Assembly (NCBI RefSeq): GCF_963676685.1
Contig: NC_092346.1
Span: 79,623,821 to 79,687,820, forward strand
Length of the DNA stretch: 64,000 nucleotides
DNA from: Mytilus edulis
Taxonomy: Eukaryota; Mollusca; Bivalvia; Mytilida; Mytilidae
Direction of reading: 5' to 3'
The notes beneath the pieces are model-generated. The model was not told the DNA's origin, ran no database searches, and saw nothing but the letters and a program-made list of their open reading frames with translations. Positions 13,180 to 25,982 of the stretch are shown here, one piece after another (position 1 is the stretch's first letter; each line of letters opens with the position of its first letter). The translations under genes and the position numbers were made by a program.

Positions 13180-13705
13180 AGTTACATTTTTTTTATAACG
13201 ATTTGTAACGGTAAGTTTACAATTTGTTACTGGTTACTTACGGATTATTACGCAATTTAACAGGTTGTCTACGATTGCAGTCGGGTTATGTTACGATAGC
13301 TTTACAATTTATTACGAGTTAAAACGAGCACTTTTCGTGTCGTAACAAGTACTAAATATCATCGGAATTGCAACTCAAATACTTAGCATAATTCTACGTG
13401 TATTTTAACTATTCGGGAAAATTACAATAGCTTCAAAATAGTAAGAACTCTGAAATACCCGTAACTAACTCAAAACGTTTTGTAGCTTACACGTAAAAGC
13501 GTTGGTGACTAGTTGCATTCCCTTATATACTAGTAACAACCCTTGAAAGGCTCGTAAAATGTCCGTTATCTGCTCGTAGATATTTGTGATAACTTGTAAC
13601 AAATCCGCGTTGAATTTTGCCGATAATATATCGTAATAGCTCGTAATAACCCTTAATAAACCGTAAAAATCTCGTTAAAATTCGTAAAAACTCTAGAATC
13701 GGACT
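13180..13705. repeat. Cryptically simple region rich in CGTAA motifs
   Basis: TCGTAA, CGTAAC, TTACGA and similar 5-6-mers recur dozens of times (for example near 13205, 13255, 13290, 13615, 13640, 13665) without a fixed period. No ORF is present. It looks like an old, decayed minisatellite. Confidence 0.45.
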
Positions 13706-14844
13706 TTAAGTGGCCAAAATATAAGGATCCGCGAATAAGTTCGATCTGTAAGGACACATAAGACAAATCCGTGTGGCGGTGTCAATAACGTTTGTGCAAA
13801 AACAAAATTGACGCTATGGACATTAAAAATTATAACTCATCGGTCAGAACGAACAGTATCATTCGTGTTATACGATTCTGAAGAGTTTTTTGTTTGATTT
13901 GTTTTTATTTATAAAGTTGATCATTTATGAAATGCAAAATTTATGCAGCATATCTTCTTTCGTCTAGTGACGTACTTTACGAGACCTTCAAATTTTATAT
14001 TTTCCTCAGAAAACGCAAAAGATGAACAGTTTAGATTTATTTATATTCTTTGACACCTAATTAATAATTATAATTCATATAACTCAATGGAGGTCAACGT
14101 TATACTGCTAATAGGGGATGCATTACATTCTACGGTCCAAAGATGACAAGACTTACGTACGTTTGTGCATCAGACTTGTATAAATTTGTCCAAAAAATCG
14201 TATTTAAAACATATTATCATGAAAATTAATCATTCTTGTTGACGCAGATAAATTCAATACTACTCCCATTTATATTAATAAAGTATGTGATATATATATG
14301 GATGATATTTATGATAACATGTAAATGAGGATCTGGATATAAAACTTGACCGAATTACTTTATCGAAACCTTATAGGGAATCGAAATGTTTTAACAAAAG
14401 TTGAATAATTTCTTTTTAATAGTCTTTTAATATTCTATTATCAAATTACCATATATTTTTTTCGGCAATTAACATTATAATTTCCATCACATGTCAGCTG
14501 TAGTATTTCTTCTTTCAGTCATTATGTCCAAAATCTTAATACTTCGATTCACTATTGACATGAAAAAAAAATGATACAGCAACAAAAAAAAAACCCCACA
14601 CAAGATATTTAAAGTCATCGTAATTATCTTTAACAAAAGAGAGGTGTTTATCCATTTGTACGAAATGTCAACCTCTAAATCTGAGTCTATAGAATTAGTC
14701 CCTGCTTAAAATATTAGGTAAGACAATTTAAAAAACCAACACACCATAATAAACTGACGCTTTGCGAAAATATCCATAAATAACGGCACATTATGGGTTA
14801 TATGTAGTACTGAAATACGATGCCACTGTCATACTTGTGAGAGG
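13706..14844. other. Intergenic, nothing recognised
   Basis: AT-rich, without an ORF, exon signal or repeat that I can name. Confidence 0.5.
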
Positions 14845-15015
14845 TTTAGCTAGCTATAAAACAAGGTTAAATTCAGAAGGAAAACCTGTTTCAAGTTAGG
14901 AATATGACATCTGTTTTCTCTTCGTTTGATGTGTTTGAGCTTTTGATTTTGGCAGTTGAATTTTTGTTTTGAATTTTCCTTTGAATTTCGGTATTTTGGT
15001 CATTTTCATTTTTGT
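14845..15015 (+). repeat. Interspersed repeat, TTTAGCTAGCTATAAAA family
   Basis: It contains GAGGTTTAGCTAGCTATAAA and TTCGTTTGATGTGTTTGAGC, then TTTTGATTTTG. The fullest copy is the tail of the RT element at 43910-44500. Partial copies lie at 20455-20540 on this strand, and on the minus strand at 21590-21660, 32490-32570 and 36930-37010. From memory the family is common in mussel genomic and transcript sequence. Confidence 0.7.
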
Positions 15016-15182
15016 TAAGAAGCATGTGAGTACTAAAAACCCGAATCTTATGAACCAACCCACTACAATAATCCTACAACATAATCGCTTGAGCTGCTCT
15101 ATATTGGTCGAAATAGGCGTGATACATGTTCTTTTAATGACGAAGAAACCATTCTATGTCCATGGAGAAAACATGGATAACT

Positions 15183-15262
15183 AAAGGCAACAGTAGTATA
15201 CCGCTGTTCAAAACTCATAAATCCATGGACAAAAAACAAAATCGGGATAACAACTTTCGTGT
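15183..15262 (-). repeat. Short interspersed repeat fragment
   Basis: This is the reverse complement of the 3' part of the repeat at 20625-20815. Shared words include CAGTAGTATACCGCTGTTCA and AAACTCATAAATCCATGGAC. Confidence 0.7.
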
Positions 15263-16926
15263 CTAACGAGAGTTCATGCAAAAATTAGTCATCTATCCAT
15301 TTTCTATGCACTTCCACTCATAAAAAATACTTTAGTAGAATTATTAATTGGGTGTAAAAGAATATATAAACAAAGCTAAGCTGAGCATCTCTTTGCATTT
15401 TTAGATGAAATAAGGAAAAACTTCAACAAAAAATGTCTATAAGGTATTGTAGGTCGGTAATTGGCGTAATGCATAAAGTGCAGACTTTATCTTTTTGCAT
15501 TCATCGAGACCCCAGTATGACATTGGAACGAAAATCATTAAACATCTAATTTGCATATCTTCATAACCATCATACATTAATCACCAGCCGTATATCTGTG
15601 GTGTACGATGCCAATAATTAATGAGCCACATAAGTTATGTTGGTTCGAAAAAATACCACTCAACCTCGAAACGATACCATCAAAGATGTTGGTTTTTATT
15701 TAAATGAACATTTTAGATTTATTTGTAAAGTAATGTTGTATCAAATGGGGGTCGAGTAGAGATAAAAGAGTTTTAAATGCAAAATCATTACTGATAATTC
15801 TAATGTAATTGATTTTTGATTAATGCTCATTTTACGGTTAAAACAGTAAGGAAAAACATTAATAAGGATGGCTTCAAATCAGGAATTAACTTGAAACATC
15901 TTCAGGATAGTCAATACAGGGTCAATTCTTAATGAGCATTTTATATTTTCTGTCAATACCATTAGAAATGTTGAACTGTTTGTAAAAGGCATTAAAGAGC
16001 ATTTAAACGACTTTTACAATTTCATGCATAGTGGCCATACTATTGTCTCATCATTTTTAACTTTACTTTGATTGGTATACTGTGCCACATTAGGGTACAT
16101 CAATTAGAACGAATGTTCGAGTAGACAGCAATTCTGAATTGAAAAAAAAATATTAAAAAATATGAAAAGAACATTATGTCATAGCAAAATGTACACAGAG
16201 ATCAAATAAAAACTGTAAATTATGATTCTGTAGTAATGTTAATCTAACATTACATTAATTATATATGCACCTGACGAAGAAATATATGTCAACGAGGTTT
16301 TTGAATGACGACAGTTCTGTGGTCCAGTTACTAAATCTTAATAAAGCTTCAGTGGGTACAAATTACAAAACGGTTGTGACACATCACTCATTTTAATTAA
16401 TTCTAATGCTTGAAATATAAACTATTTAGGCTTATGTAACTGAAAATTTGTCATGGATAAAAAATTCAATTACGACTTTTATAAACGCTGATGCATTTAA
16501 TATGCCGCAGCAACACACAAATCTTGTGTATCCAGCCCAAGTATTCAAGGCTCCTTGTAGGCTTTTACTGATTTGTGTCTGTAAAATAAGCATATTTTGA
16601 CAACAAACTTATTATTAACGTTAAACAGTTTATTGCATGTCAAAAGCCTCTTTAGTATCGAGGTACTGATTTAACGATGAATCCAAAGTGTTAAGATTTT
16701 CAAGTAAAAATAATTTACACAACAGCTAAAAAAGAATGGCCAAAGTAATCTTTTCTAACTTTGTGTGTGTGTGTGTGTGTGTGTGTGGTTTTTTTTTCAT
16801 TTTGAAAAAGGTTTTATAATTTTTAAAGATTATTGTACCATCGAATATGAGTAAATAGTACATTTCGTTTCTTCACTATCTTTCAATAAATGCTTATAAA
16901 AACCATATATCTTAAGACTATCCCCA
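15263..16926. other. Intergenic with a GT microsatellite
   Basis: The only feature I see is a (GT)n run of about 26 bases at 16763-16788. No exon or named repeat is visible in the rest. Confidence 0.6.
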
Positions 16927-16936
16927 TCTTTATTAC

Positions 16937-17041
16937 AGAGCAACAAGAAGGCAAATCCTAGAAGGGTTAGCAGTGTTTGCACTAGCAGCAGGACCAACCA
17001 TGTTTCCAATGACACCTGCAATTTCTGTAATAGTTCATTGA
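16937..17041. other. Possible exon, open on both strands
   Basis: On the plus strand a pyrimidine-rich tract and ACAG at 16935-16938 precede a frame that starts RATRRQILEGLAVFALAAG and ends at TGA 17039-17041. On the minus strand an acceptor TTGCAG before 17015 and a donor GTAATA after 16937 bracket a 79-bp frame with GNMVGPAASANTANPSR. Both look protein-like and at most one can be real. There is no homology I recognise and no partner exon found. Confidence 0.2.
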
Positions 17042-18894
17042 GGAGGACATTACTTTATAACTTATTTATAGTACTTGGAAGGCACAAAGTTTAACGGACC
17101 CGAAGGTCGACCGGGTTATATAATTTATAGATATGAGTTTTTTATGAGTTTGGAGTCAAATGTATGACCTGTACTCAGGGAACATTCGGGATGACTGTGG
17201 GGTATGATCATGCGCTATCCTGGACTTCAAATCGAAGCAACGTGTTGCTTGAATCAGCTTATACAATATGTGAAAAATTCAATAAATACTACAATTTTAG
17301 AAATTATGAATTTCTTTTTCAATCCTTACACATTTGTTTTTCTTTCCAAAAAAACACCAGACATTTGGAAATTTCATTAAAAACATGGATTTGGGTAAAT
17401 AAATATTTGCATTAAAACAAAACAGGAGACCTTGGCGTGAACAATTAAAAAAAAATAATTAAACTATTAAACCAAAAAACAAAACAAAACTTATGTTTAT
17501 ATTTAACTTAATAAATAACGTCTTTTTTACAACGTTTACATTCAGAAGTGACCGCTTTAACATTTGTACTCAGTTTAAGGAAACTTAAAATTGAAATAAT
17601 AAGTGCCAATTTCAATTGTTACTAATATATACATTATGATTTTCTTCCGCTGATCACAGCTGGATTGTCTAGTCACATTATTGGTTGCTTTTAAAATTAC
17701 AAGAAAAAATGGTAAGTCATCCGCACGTCGTAATGAAAAATGTAGGCGTAACCAACACCGGTGGCACATGCCAAATACAACAATACAAATCGAATCTTAA
17801 ACATACATTGCAAAAATAAAATATAATACTTCCATAACCAATCATGTCAAATTTATTGATTTTTCTCGTCAGGCTGAACCCCAAATGACGTACAGAACAT
17901 TAAGAACGCAAAACTTTATTTTCACACGGTCTTCCTGGGACAATATTTCCTTGACTTAAAATATTTTGTTAATTGATTGATAATGGACTATCGAATCTAG
18001 TGGCTTAATTACAGCTGATGCATTAATTTAAACAATGCAAGCTGTTAAATACTTTAATTGATTTTGTCATTTAGGATCGTTATCTCCCATACTGTCAATT
18101 GTGACAGACCTATTCTAGAACAAGGTCAACACTCATTAAATGTATGTGGACGTCTAAACTCATTATAATTTACAAAACAAATGAAAAGTAAAAATTTCCC
18201 ATATTTTATTTGTACTTTTATATGAAAATTATCATAAAAATATAATTTCGAGCTCTATTTCATTTTAGACTGATGTCACAACTTCATGGGCTCACTGCAC
18301 TCTTATGAAAATTTAATATCAAAAACGGATTTTAATTATTTTATTGGATATTTCTAAAATTTCAACAGCCTATAATTGAAGAGTTAATTTTTTATGTTAT
18401 TTCCTGCTTTTTACCTTTATTCGATTATGCAAAAGGTGAAAAGTCATAAAAGCTTTTAATGTTTTTCAATACTATATTTAATGTGGTATTGTGTTGCATA
18501 TGTAGACATGTGCAAAGCGTTTTGTGTTTCAAAAACAATTTACTAGGTTTTTCTGATCTTAAGTGACTTGTGCAACACATGAACGAAATTCAACCTCTAA
18601 CATACAGGTCTCGATACAGGTATGCATATCTCTAAAGACTGAAAAAATAAATGTTAAAAAAGCAAAACAAAGATTTGAAAAATTAATAACATTTATACAA
18701 AAGTATTTGGTTTTAAAAACGGGATAAAATCTTTAGCGACTAAGTTAACTTTTTATACCTATACCTATGGATACATATTGACCTTCAGAACGCTGGCACT
18801 GTTGTACCATTATAATTAGCTCTACTTCATCGTCGTTGTTTTTAATTGTACGTTTCTTACTTCCGGTTATAACGACTATGTCACTCTATGTAAT
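17042..18894. other. Intergenic, nothing recognised
   Basis: Short ORFs at 17164-17415 (plus) and 17575-17769 (minus) show no domain, signal peptide or splice context. No repeat that I can name is present. Confidence 0.45.
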
Positions 18895-18945
18895 AACTTA
18901 TTTAAATCGTCATAACGAATGAGCTTAGTCGTCATAATGTCATTG
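18895..18945. repeat. Left flank of a degenerate TTAGTCGTCATAACGA repeat
   Basis: AAATCGTCATAACGAATGAG followed by CTTAGTCGTCATAATG resembles the degenerate units at 20195-20415. The decayed RT element lies between them. Confidence 0.45.
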
Positions 18946-18949
18946 CCAG

Positions 18950-19115
18950 TAAAAATAAAAACTTCTAAAACACAAACAACAGTATCCAAAACACAACCCA
19001 GAAAACTTTAAGCTACACGAACCTTCCTCGCCCCAAATAACCAAACCGAAGTTGATATCGGTTGCACCGGAAAGGTCAGCAGATCCTGCTGCACATGAGT
19101 TACCGATCATGATGC
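18950..19115 (-). repeat. Degenerate 3' tail of the RT element
   Basis: Weak but collinear resemblance to 10040-10390 in reverse orientation: GGAAAGGTCAGCAGATCCTG, then CTGCACATGAG, with A-rich CACAAACAACAG on the other side. It lies just past the C-terminal end of the minus-strand RT pseudogene, as expected for its 3' untranslated tail. Confidence 0.55.
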
Positions 19116-19159
19116 TATACATTTGCAATTACAACCTCGGTGATGAAGCTTATTCGATT

Positions 19160-20162
19160 GTAACATTCGAGGAAACGAGTATAAGATTGTGGTTTCGACA
19201 TTTTGGTCATATCTGTCATCATCTGAGAAGCAAATATTCAGTAACGGCCAACCAACTCATGATATCAACCTCATAAGGTTCAATGATATGGATCTGAACA
19301 TCACCACATGTATATATTGGTTAAATAGCTTCCTTGTTAGCAGCAACCCTCTATCAAGGATATCATGATAGAAAATGCAATCTCTGGAATATCGCATCAA
19401 CTGGAAGATACATAGTCCATATATAAGCACTACTGGAATGTTTCTATATAGAAATGAAAAATTCACAATTAGAAAGCAGAAATCATCTCTTTTGTCATAC
19501 ATTTTGGTTCTTAATCGTCCGTCAGTGTCAATTTAAAGATTTTAATTAAAACATGAGGTAAGTTTACTGTATCCTTTATTTCAAGTTCAATGGGACAAAT
19601 ATTTCCAACATTGTCACCAAAATTTCAATTTTTAAGTGAGAGGATATCATCAATATAGTAAAACGTGAAGTTACAGAACAATGCTAGCTTCTTTTCATTC
19701 TTGCAAAAAAGCTCCTATATGAAGTTAGCCTTCACGAATACGGAAGCAAGTCGACAAGAAGAGGAACACCGTTGGTTCATATGGAAAAAAAACCGATTGT
19801 TTGATGAAAATCACGTCCTTCAAACGTAAAAAATATGGTGTCAATCAAGAAATCAAGTATCTTGATAATGTTGTTTTCAGGGAGGTTTTTATTTGAATAT
19901 GATTGTTTTTTTTTGTGTTACATTTATTTTTTACGAAGAACGATTTATCCCTACCTTTAATATTTGTATCTATTTTAATCCTTCTTATTATGAAACAAAG
20001 CAGGACCAATGTTATCAATTTGTCTTTTAGTTTGACATAGGCAGGACTTCTGTATAGGGTGGAAAAGTCAAATGTGTTTACACTATTGCAAGAGGAAAGA
20101 GACTTAGATTGTATGTGTTCTATCAGATCTTTGAAATATTTTAGTATCCACATCTGATACAC
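19160..20162 (-). pseudogene. Reverse transcriptase pseudogene (Penelope-like)
   Basis: Read 20162 to 19160, with several frameshifts and stops, the order of RT motifs is preserved. There is an N-terminal finger segment with MWILKYFKDLIEHIQSK and NTFDFSTLYRSP, then GRDKSFFVKN. A degraded motif corresponding to the usual MGTNCAPLL lies near 19770. The catalytic YIDD (codons at 19646-19657) sits in FTFYYIDDILSL. The thumb follows with YDKRDDF, HDILDRGLLLTRKLFNQ. The remaining RT region would be about 330 residues. Fragments of the same family lie at 9833, 33905 and 43655. It is dead: at least three frameshifts and in-frame stops. The TFDFSTLY motif and the lack of LINE-type domains favour a Penelope-like assignment. 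Confidence 0.72.
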
Positions 20163-20194
20163 ATCACCCTAGAGTAAGTAGTTTCATATAACTT

Positions 20195-20415
20195 TAGTCG
20201 GCTCTAATTTCTGATAATAGGAGGCGTTATAAGGAGTTTGATTAGTGTTAACATGAATTAGGTTAGTCGTTAGAACGAGATAATCAGTAGTTCCAACGAG
20301 TTACTAGTCGTGAAAGAGATTTAACTTAATCGTGGTAACGAGTTAGCTTAGGCGAGATAAAGAGTGAGCTTAGTCTTTATATCGCGGTACTAAGTCTTGT
20401 TAGAGAGTAAATTAA
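20195..20415. repeat. Degenerate tandem repeat, unit about 20-25 bp
   Basis: Variants of AACGAGTTAGCTTAGTCGTG recur between 20210 and 20400 (GTTAGTCGTTAGAACGAG, TAATCGTGGTAACGAGTTAG, GAGTGAGCTTAGTCTTTATA). The same motif lies on the far side of the RT pseudogene at 18895-18945, suggesting that the element inserted into an existing repeat. Confidence 0.5.
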
Positions 20416-20454
20416 GCATCATAACAACATACAATCAAATTTCACTCTGTTATC

Positions 20455-20545
20455 CATTCGTTTGATGTGTAAGAGCTTTTAATTTTGCTATTTGATAAGG
20501 GACCTTTTTGCATTTTACTCGAATTTCATTATTTTGGTGATCTTA
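20455..20545 (+). repeat. Interspersed repeat fragment (TTTAGCTAGC family)
   Basis: TTATCCATTCGTTTGATGTG, then GAGCTTTTAATTTTGC and GGGACCTTTTTGC, match the middle of the family seen at 14845 and 44270. Confidence 0.65.
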
Positions 20546-20624
20546 CGTCTTTCCATAGAAAAAGTTACCGTATAACTAATAATTTCTAGCGGTCAAATGC
20601 AACTATTGAGCAGTCACGCCTGTG

Positions 20625-20815
20625 TTCCTTCAATATCCTACTTAGTGTTGCAAGCTTAGTCCGTTGCTGTGTGTGTTACATTTTAATGTTGTGTCGTTGT
20701 TCTCCTCTAATATTTAATGCGTTTCCCTCAGTTTTAGTTTGTTACCCCGATTTTGTTTTTTGTCCATAGATTTATGAGTTTTGAACAGCGGTATACTACT
20801 GTTGCCTTTATTTAA
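20625..20815 (+). repeat. Interspersed repeat, GAACAGCGGTATACTACTGT family
   Basis: It contains GTTGTCGTTGTTCTCC-like sequence, then TTTTTTGTCCATAGATTTAT and GAACAGCGGTATACTACTGT. Copies lie at 25520-25720 (plus) and 15183-15262 (minus). Confidence 0.7.
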
Positions 20816-22924
20816 TGTTGCAAGGGCGGATCGAGGATTTGTGGTTAGATAGTAGCCAATACGTCAAGCAAAGCAAAGCGAACAATTTTAAGACGTTTTA
20901 TTTTTAAATGATATTTTCAAATTCCTGGGGAAAAGGGTGTATTCTTCCTGAACCTTCTTGAATCCGCTTCTAGTGTGTGAGGTTTTTGTTGTTTGTTGTT
21001 TTTCTTTTTGTGTCTTCTTATATTCATTGTTCGAAATATTCTAGCCACAGTCACGAAGGATGTATTTCAAAAATGAAAATTATTCTGAGTAATTCATGAA
21101 ATATTTTTCCCGCAAGTTTTTAGTTTTACGCAGAAAATTACATTGCAAATGTAATTATGTCTACACATTTCAGAAGCTTGGTTTCTACATCTCAATCTAA
21201 ATAATTTATGTCTATAGCTGAGTTATAATTTTATATGTTAGAATTACCAAAGTTGGTAAAGTGAAAGAATGTTTCAGTTACTGGCTTTTTTTTTAATTTG
21301 TAGTCAATTTTGAACACATGTCTTCAAGAGAAGTTATAGTCCAATTTAAAAAATGTATTGAAAAGGAGATACATGCAAAACTAATATGGAACTGTAGTAC
21401 TGAAAGATTTTCCTAGTTTTTACACTTATTCTTTTATAAGCGATCTTTAATGACACTTATATGAAAGTTTAACAAACTTAAAAGCATTTAATTTGACGCC
21501 TATGTATGCCATAGATTTGGTGTTTGTCACAAGTTTCTTTAAAAGAAAAGAATATATAAGTTGGAACAAAAAAAACCCGAACTATGAGGAAATCTCTAAT
21601 CAAATGGCAAAATCAGAAGCTCAAACACATCAATCGAATGGATAACAACTTTTTTTTCGACTTGGTACCGGCATAAACACGTAGAACCTTAAGAAACTAT
21701 AGTTACAAACATGCATAAAATAAATAGGCAAATGCACCAAATCAACTTTGCCTAAGGTAGTACGAACCACGTATATTATGTATGATGATATTAATCGTAT
21801 TTAATTTTTTCTTGAAAAAAAAACATAGACCAAAACATTGTAGTCACACCAAGACAAAATACAAAATGTTTTATGAACATAATAATGCATTTAACAAGTC
21901 ATATATAATCTTAAATTTTGACTTTTTGAAATAAAGAGGTTCGGAATGTAGAATTCTTTTTTTTTTATTCAACAACAGTATTGCTCGCTGTTAACAATTA
22001 CTCCACTGACACAGTTATCTCAGTGAAGGTCCCTGTTTCATTAGTACCAGAAGTTCAGGGATTCTCCAGGTAGACAAACTGCATATTGTTAGTCGTTTAC
22101 AAAATATTGTAAATATTACATCAATAGATAAATAATGCTATTCTAATTATATTAAAATATTTATATCATCTGGCGTTATTTTCGGAATTTCATAGTTCAT
22201 CCGAGTTTGGGATGACTTCTATCAGTTTCCATGTGTTTCCGGATGTAGAATTCTTAGTTGAAGACCTATATTAAAATGTGAAAAGCTCCATTAGTCATTT
22301 TGTAAACGTGACAATATGCCAGATAAATATTGTCAAGTTGTCAAAGAAACCGTGAATGATTTTCTGCTGTTCTGTTCTGTTCTGGGGAAATTCCAGGAAC
22401 AAGCGTCTTATATACTTAGATCTAAACATGTATATCAACGATCACTAGATCTCTTCCGCAGCGGGTTTACTGCATACCGGTTGTCCAGCGTACCGTCTGA
22501 CTCGAGCCGAGGAATTGGTACTTGTGTGATTTTATATAAACTTATATGTAAATCATGATATTGTACTGAAACTAAAGTAGCTCGATTTTGACTCTAAATT
22601 TTCATAGAATATAAATTATGCAACTATACTAAAATTAAGGAAATTCCTCTTGTGACTTGACATAGACGCTTGTATTGCTTTTCTTTTGTCTATCTTAATT
22701 TTGATGTTGTTAAGAGTTTAGCTTTGATCTTGGCTAACATAACTTACTCATCTGATAAGTTGAGCCCTTTCCAACTGATTTCTTATTTTTTTTTTTGCTG
22801 TACTGCTACACCACTGACCCAGGTTAGAGTAGAGTTGTCGCCTTTAAACGAGTTTTACGTCGACATTCTTTGTACATTAGTCATGCCGTTGATTTTTTTT
22901 TCCGGGCGAACTATTTTACAGTTG
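20816..22924. other. Intergenic, little recognised
   Basis: A short minus-orientation fragment of the TTTAGCTAGC family lies near 21590-21660 (AATCAGAAGCTCAAACACAT). An 80-codon ORF at 22316-22558 starts with ATG but shows no domain, splice context or repeat structure, and I do not call it a gene. Confidence 0.45.
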
Positions 22925-23045
22925 TTCGGGGTCTTTTATAGCTTGTTGAAAGCCTTACGGTGACCTATATTTCCAAACCTTCTACGTCATTTTGTCTCTG
23001 GAGGAGAGTTGTCTAATTAGCTATCACACCTTATCTTCTTACTCT
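22925..23045 (+). repeat. Interspersed repeat, GGAGAGTTGTCTCAT family
   Basis: GAAAGCCTTACGGTGACCTA and GGAGGAGAGTTGTCTAATTA, then ATCACACCTTATCTTCTTAC, form a degenerate plus-strand copy. The opposite orientation is at 32572-32700 and, partial, at 36470-36600. A clear further copy is at 52710-52830. Confidence 0.65.
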
Positions 23046-25000
23046 TTTACTAATTCCAGAAATACTCAACTGAAGGCCTCGAGTGTACCACAAGATGAGA
23101 AGTTTATTATATGGTTCATGAGTTATATTATTATTTTATCATCTAGAGAACTAGTCTCTTCTCTAAGACAACGATATTCTGTGACGAATTTTGATTCTAA
23201 GGTCCTTTTCTGACGATGTTCTTTATGTTGGAAGTTTGCCACTTACATCATTTAGTGTTAGTAAATATGTACCTAATGAACTCTTGTCATGTACATTGAA
23301 ATTGGTAAGATCAGTTTATACTGCAACTTCGTTAAGGAATAATTGTAAGGAGGCCTCAAATCGGTACTATCTATTCATGCTGCAAATCCCTTTAGTAATA
23401 TAAAAGTGTATTCCTAATTTTAGGAACACAAACTTTCGCCAGCGACACATGCTATGAACAGTGAAATTGATATCATCCGTTTAAACTGCAACTTCTTTTA
23501 TACAGTAACACAGGTCATGAGCCTTATATCGGTAATATATGTTTATACACAACTCTCTACATGCAGAAACACATTCGTGCACGCTCAATAAAGTTATATC
23601 TTTTTAAATCGCAACTCCCTCCATACAGAAACACATGATAGACTTTCAGTTTTGAGTTTTCCTCGGAGTTCCTGTGATTAAACTTTTTAGATGTCACTTA
23701 AATATAACAAAATATAGAAATGTATAACAGAGTAAGAGACACATAATAATAATTCTGAAATTCTGAAAGCATTGATACATTTAGGTATCTTTGAATATTA
23801 CCTATCTAATTTGATTTATTGCTAAAAACATAGGAAAAGAGGCATAACTCTAACATACCAGATACAAGCAAGATACACGAACAGAGCTTATTGCTTACAT
23901 AACTTCTATATGGGAAATATGGTCCACGATTGGCAAATGTTGATATGCTCATGACAATCACAAATTCGGAAATAATATTCTTTTTTAAAATATTTATATG
24001 ACAATTGTAGAAAAAATTAAAGATAGATGGATGGATTGGTTTTTACCGTCAAGCTCGAAATTTAACATGCAAAACAATAATATGTTGGTATCATTAAATC
24101 GCACATAGTAACAGTCCATGTGAAGAAATATAACCCTGGTACACGGATACACAATTCTGCCACCGAGCCGAACGGTCTTCCGTCTTACTCATAAAAGTAG
24201 CAAACATTAGAATAATTATAAACTATCTTAGTAAAAAATAAATTTCTAGGAAAAAATCACCTTCGGAATCTGCGTATGATGAACACAGCTATAGGTCCAC
24301 TTCTACAAGTCGTGTTCACTCCATCGATATCCTTGAGAGAACATTATCACATTAAATGTTCGATAATATTTCACTTCAAACAGCCAACAACAAGAAATGG
24401 TCAAATATCAAATATGTTTTACGTTTTCAGAACTATAAAGAAATTCTATTACAAATGTTTGATTGTAATAGTCGTAATGACTTCCGTCTATAGGAAGCAA
24501 CAATGAAAATCAATAAGATTTTCGGTTATAACTTAGTATTTCAATCGTAGAAGAAGTATTTCAAAATGAGCAAAAGATTATATACTTTCTCTATCGAATT
24601 TCCTGTTACCATTATGATTTCGTATTTCGCAAACATTTGTATGAATTCTTTGCTGGACATATCTTGTTTGGCTCGCTGGTCATATATGTTAAATCTTGTT
24701 TGTCAGTATAGCTGTCTTTGGTTGCTTTTTAAAAGTCTTGTTCTTGTATAGCTCATGTCTTAAGATTTATTATCACTATGAATATAATTGATCTGTATCC
24801 TTAACCTTATTTTTACCAAAGAAAGGATCAATGACATATTTGTCGTTATTGATATGGTAAAGCGAATAAAATTACTGTTAACAAAACTTTGAAATGTTCT
24901 AAAAACAAATGATTTTCTATCCAAGAAATAGGATACCTGCTATATTTGGCAAAACTCTTTCAAATTTTTCCTTCAATGCGGGCCAACTTTGTACTTTACT
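23046..25000. other. Intergenic, nothing recognised
   Basis: Short weak repeats of an AAACTGCAACTTC motif occur around 23480-23620 near CATACAGAAACACA words. ORFs at 24276 and 24566 have no recognisable features. Confidence 0.4.
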
Positions 25001-25075
25001 TTTTTCATTCGTGCTTCACCGTTGAGTCTTTTGTAGACCAAACAAAATTACAAGCCCGGTATCTTTGTTGAGTTT
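25000..25075 (+). repeat. Decayed hammerhead-like element
   Basis: ATTCGTGCTTCACCGTTGAG, then TCTTTTGTAGACCAAACA, aligns with the 12722-12870 element around its CTGATGA...GAAAC core, but with the core bases mutated (CGTTGA and CAAAC). The preceding CCAACTTTGTACTTTACT matches the same element's upstream part. It is an inactive relic. Confidence 0.5.
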
Positions 25076-25519
25076 TTCTGTATATTATTTTATGAATGCA
25101 TACAATTACAAATGAGTTTCGTTGTGTCCTCGTATGAACGTTGGAATATCAAATTTCCTTAAAGTTTCAAGTAAATGATAGTTTTTACTCCATTAATAGC
25201 TATTTTTGGGGAGATATTTTGTTGAAAAAATGTAATGAGACATGACAGATAACTTGTCGATTTTGTCTCGATTGCTCTACTTTAACTTTATTATACTTTT
25301 TGACAAACATTACTAAACATACCAAAAATCTAAGTTCAGCAAACAGTAAGTCTTTAACAATTTTGTTGAATTGTAAATACCTGTGAGAAGAGGCGTAACT
25401 CTAGCTTTAAATGTAGAAAAAATATAACTCTTTCGCATAGAAAACTCCCAATCAATAAAAGAGATATCGCAAATCATTATTATAAGGTGTCCTTAAATTC
25501 ACTCCATAAGAACTACCGA

Positions 25520-25720
25520 ACTTATTGTTACACACAAAATACGCGATAGTGGAGGAAATAAGATTGTTGCACTTCAGTGTTCTGTTGTTTCGTTGTTTTC
25601 CTCTTATAGTCGATGTGTTTTCTTGGGTTTTAGTTTTTAACGCCGATTTGTTATCTCTCAATCAATTTATGACTTTTAAACAGCGGTATACTTCTGTTGT
25701 TCTTTCATTACCAGTGCAAT
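25520..25720 (+). repeat. Interspersed repeat copy (GAACAGCGGTATAC family)
   Basis: TTATGACTTTTAAACAGCGG, then TATACTTCTGTTGTTC, and upstream TTGTTTTCCTCTTATAGTCG, match 20625-20815. The small ORFs here on both strands are incidental. Confidence 0.65.
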
Positions 25721-25982
25721 AATCGAAACATGTACGAAGAAAACATAAGACAAAATTGGCTATGGGGCACATTTATATTCGCAGTTTTCAAATATAGAAC
25801 ATTTGAGGCTTCTAAAGCGTCATCCTTCAAAGATCACAAGCACATAAACTAGATAATTATACTAAACTTATATCATAAATCATCCGACATTACGAACAGG
25901 TAGATCTTTATCATAGGTGTACTATATACAATTTATTTTGCGTCGTTATTATTAATATATTAAAAATCCGTACATATGTACA

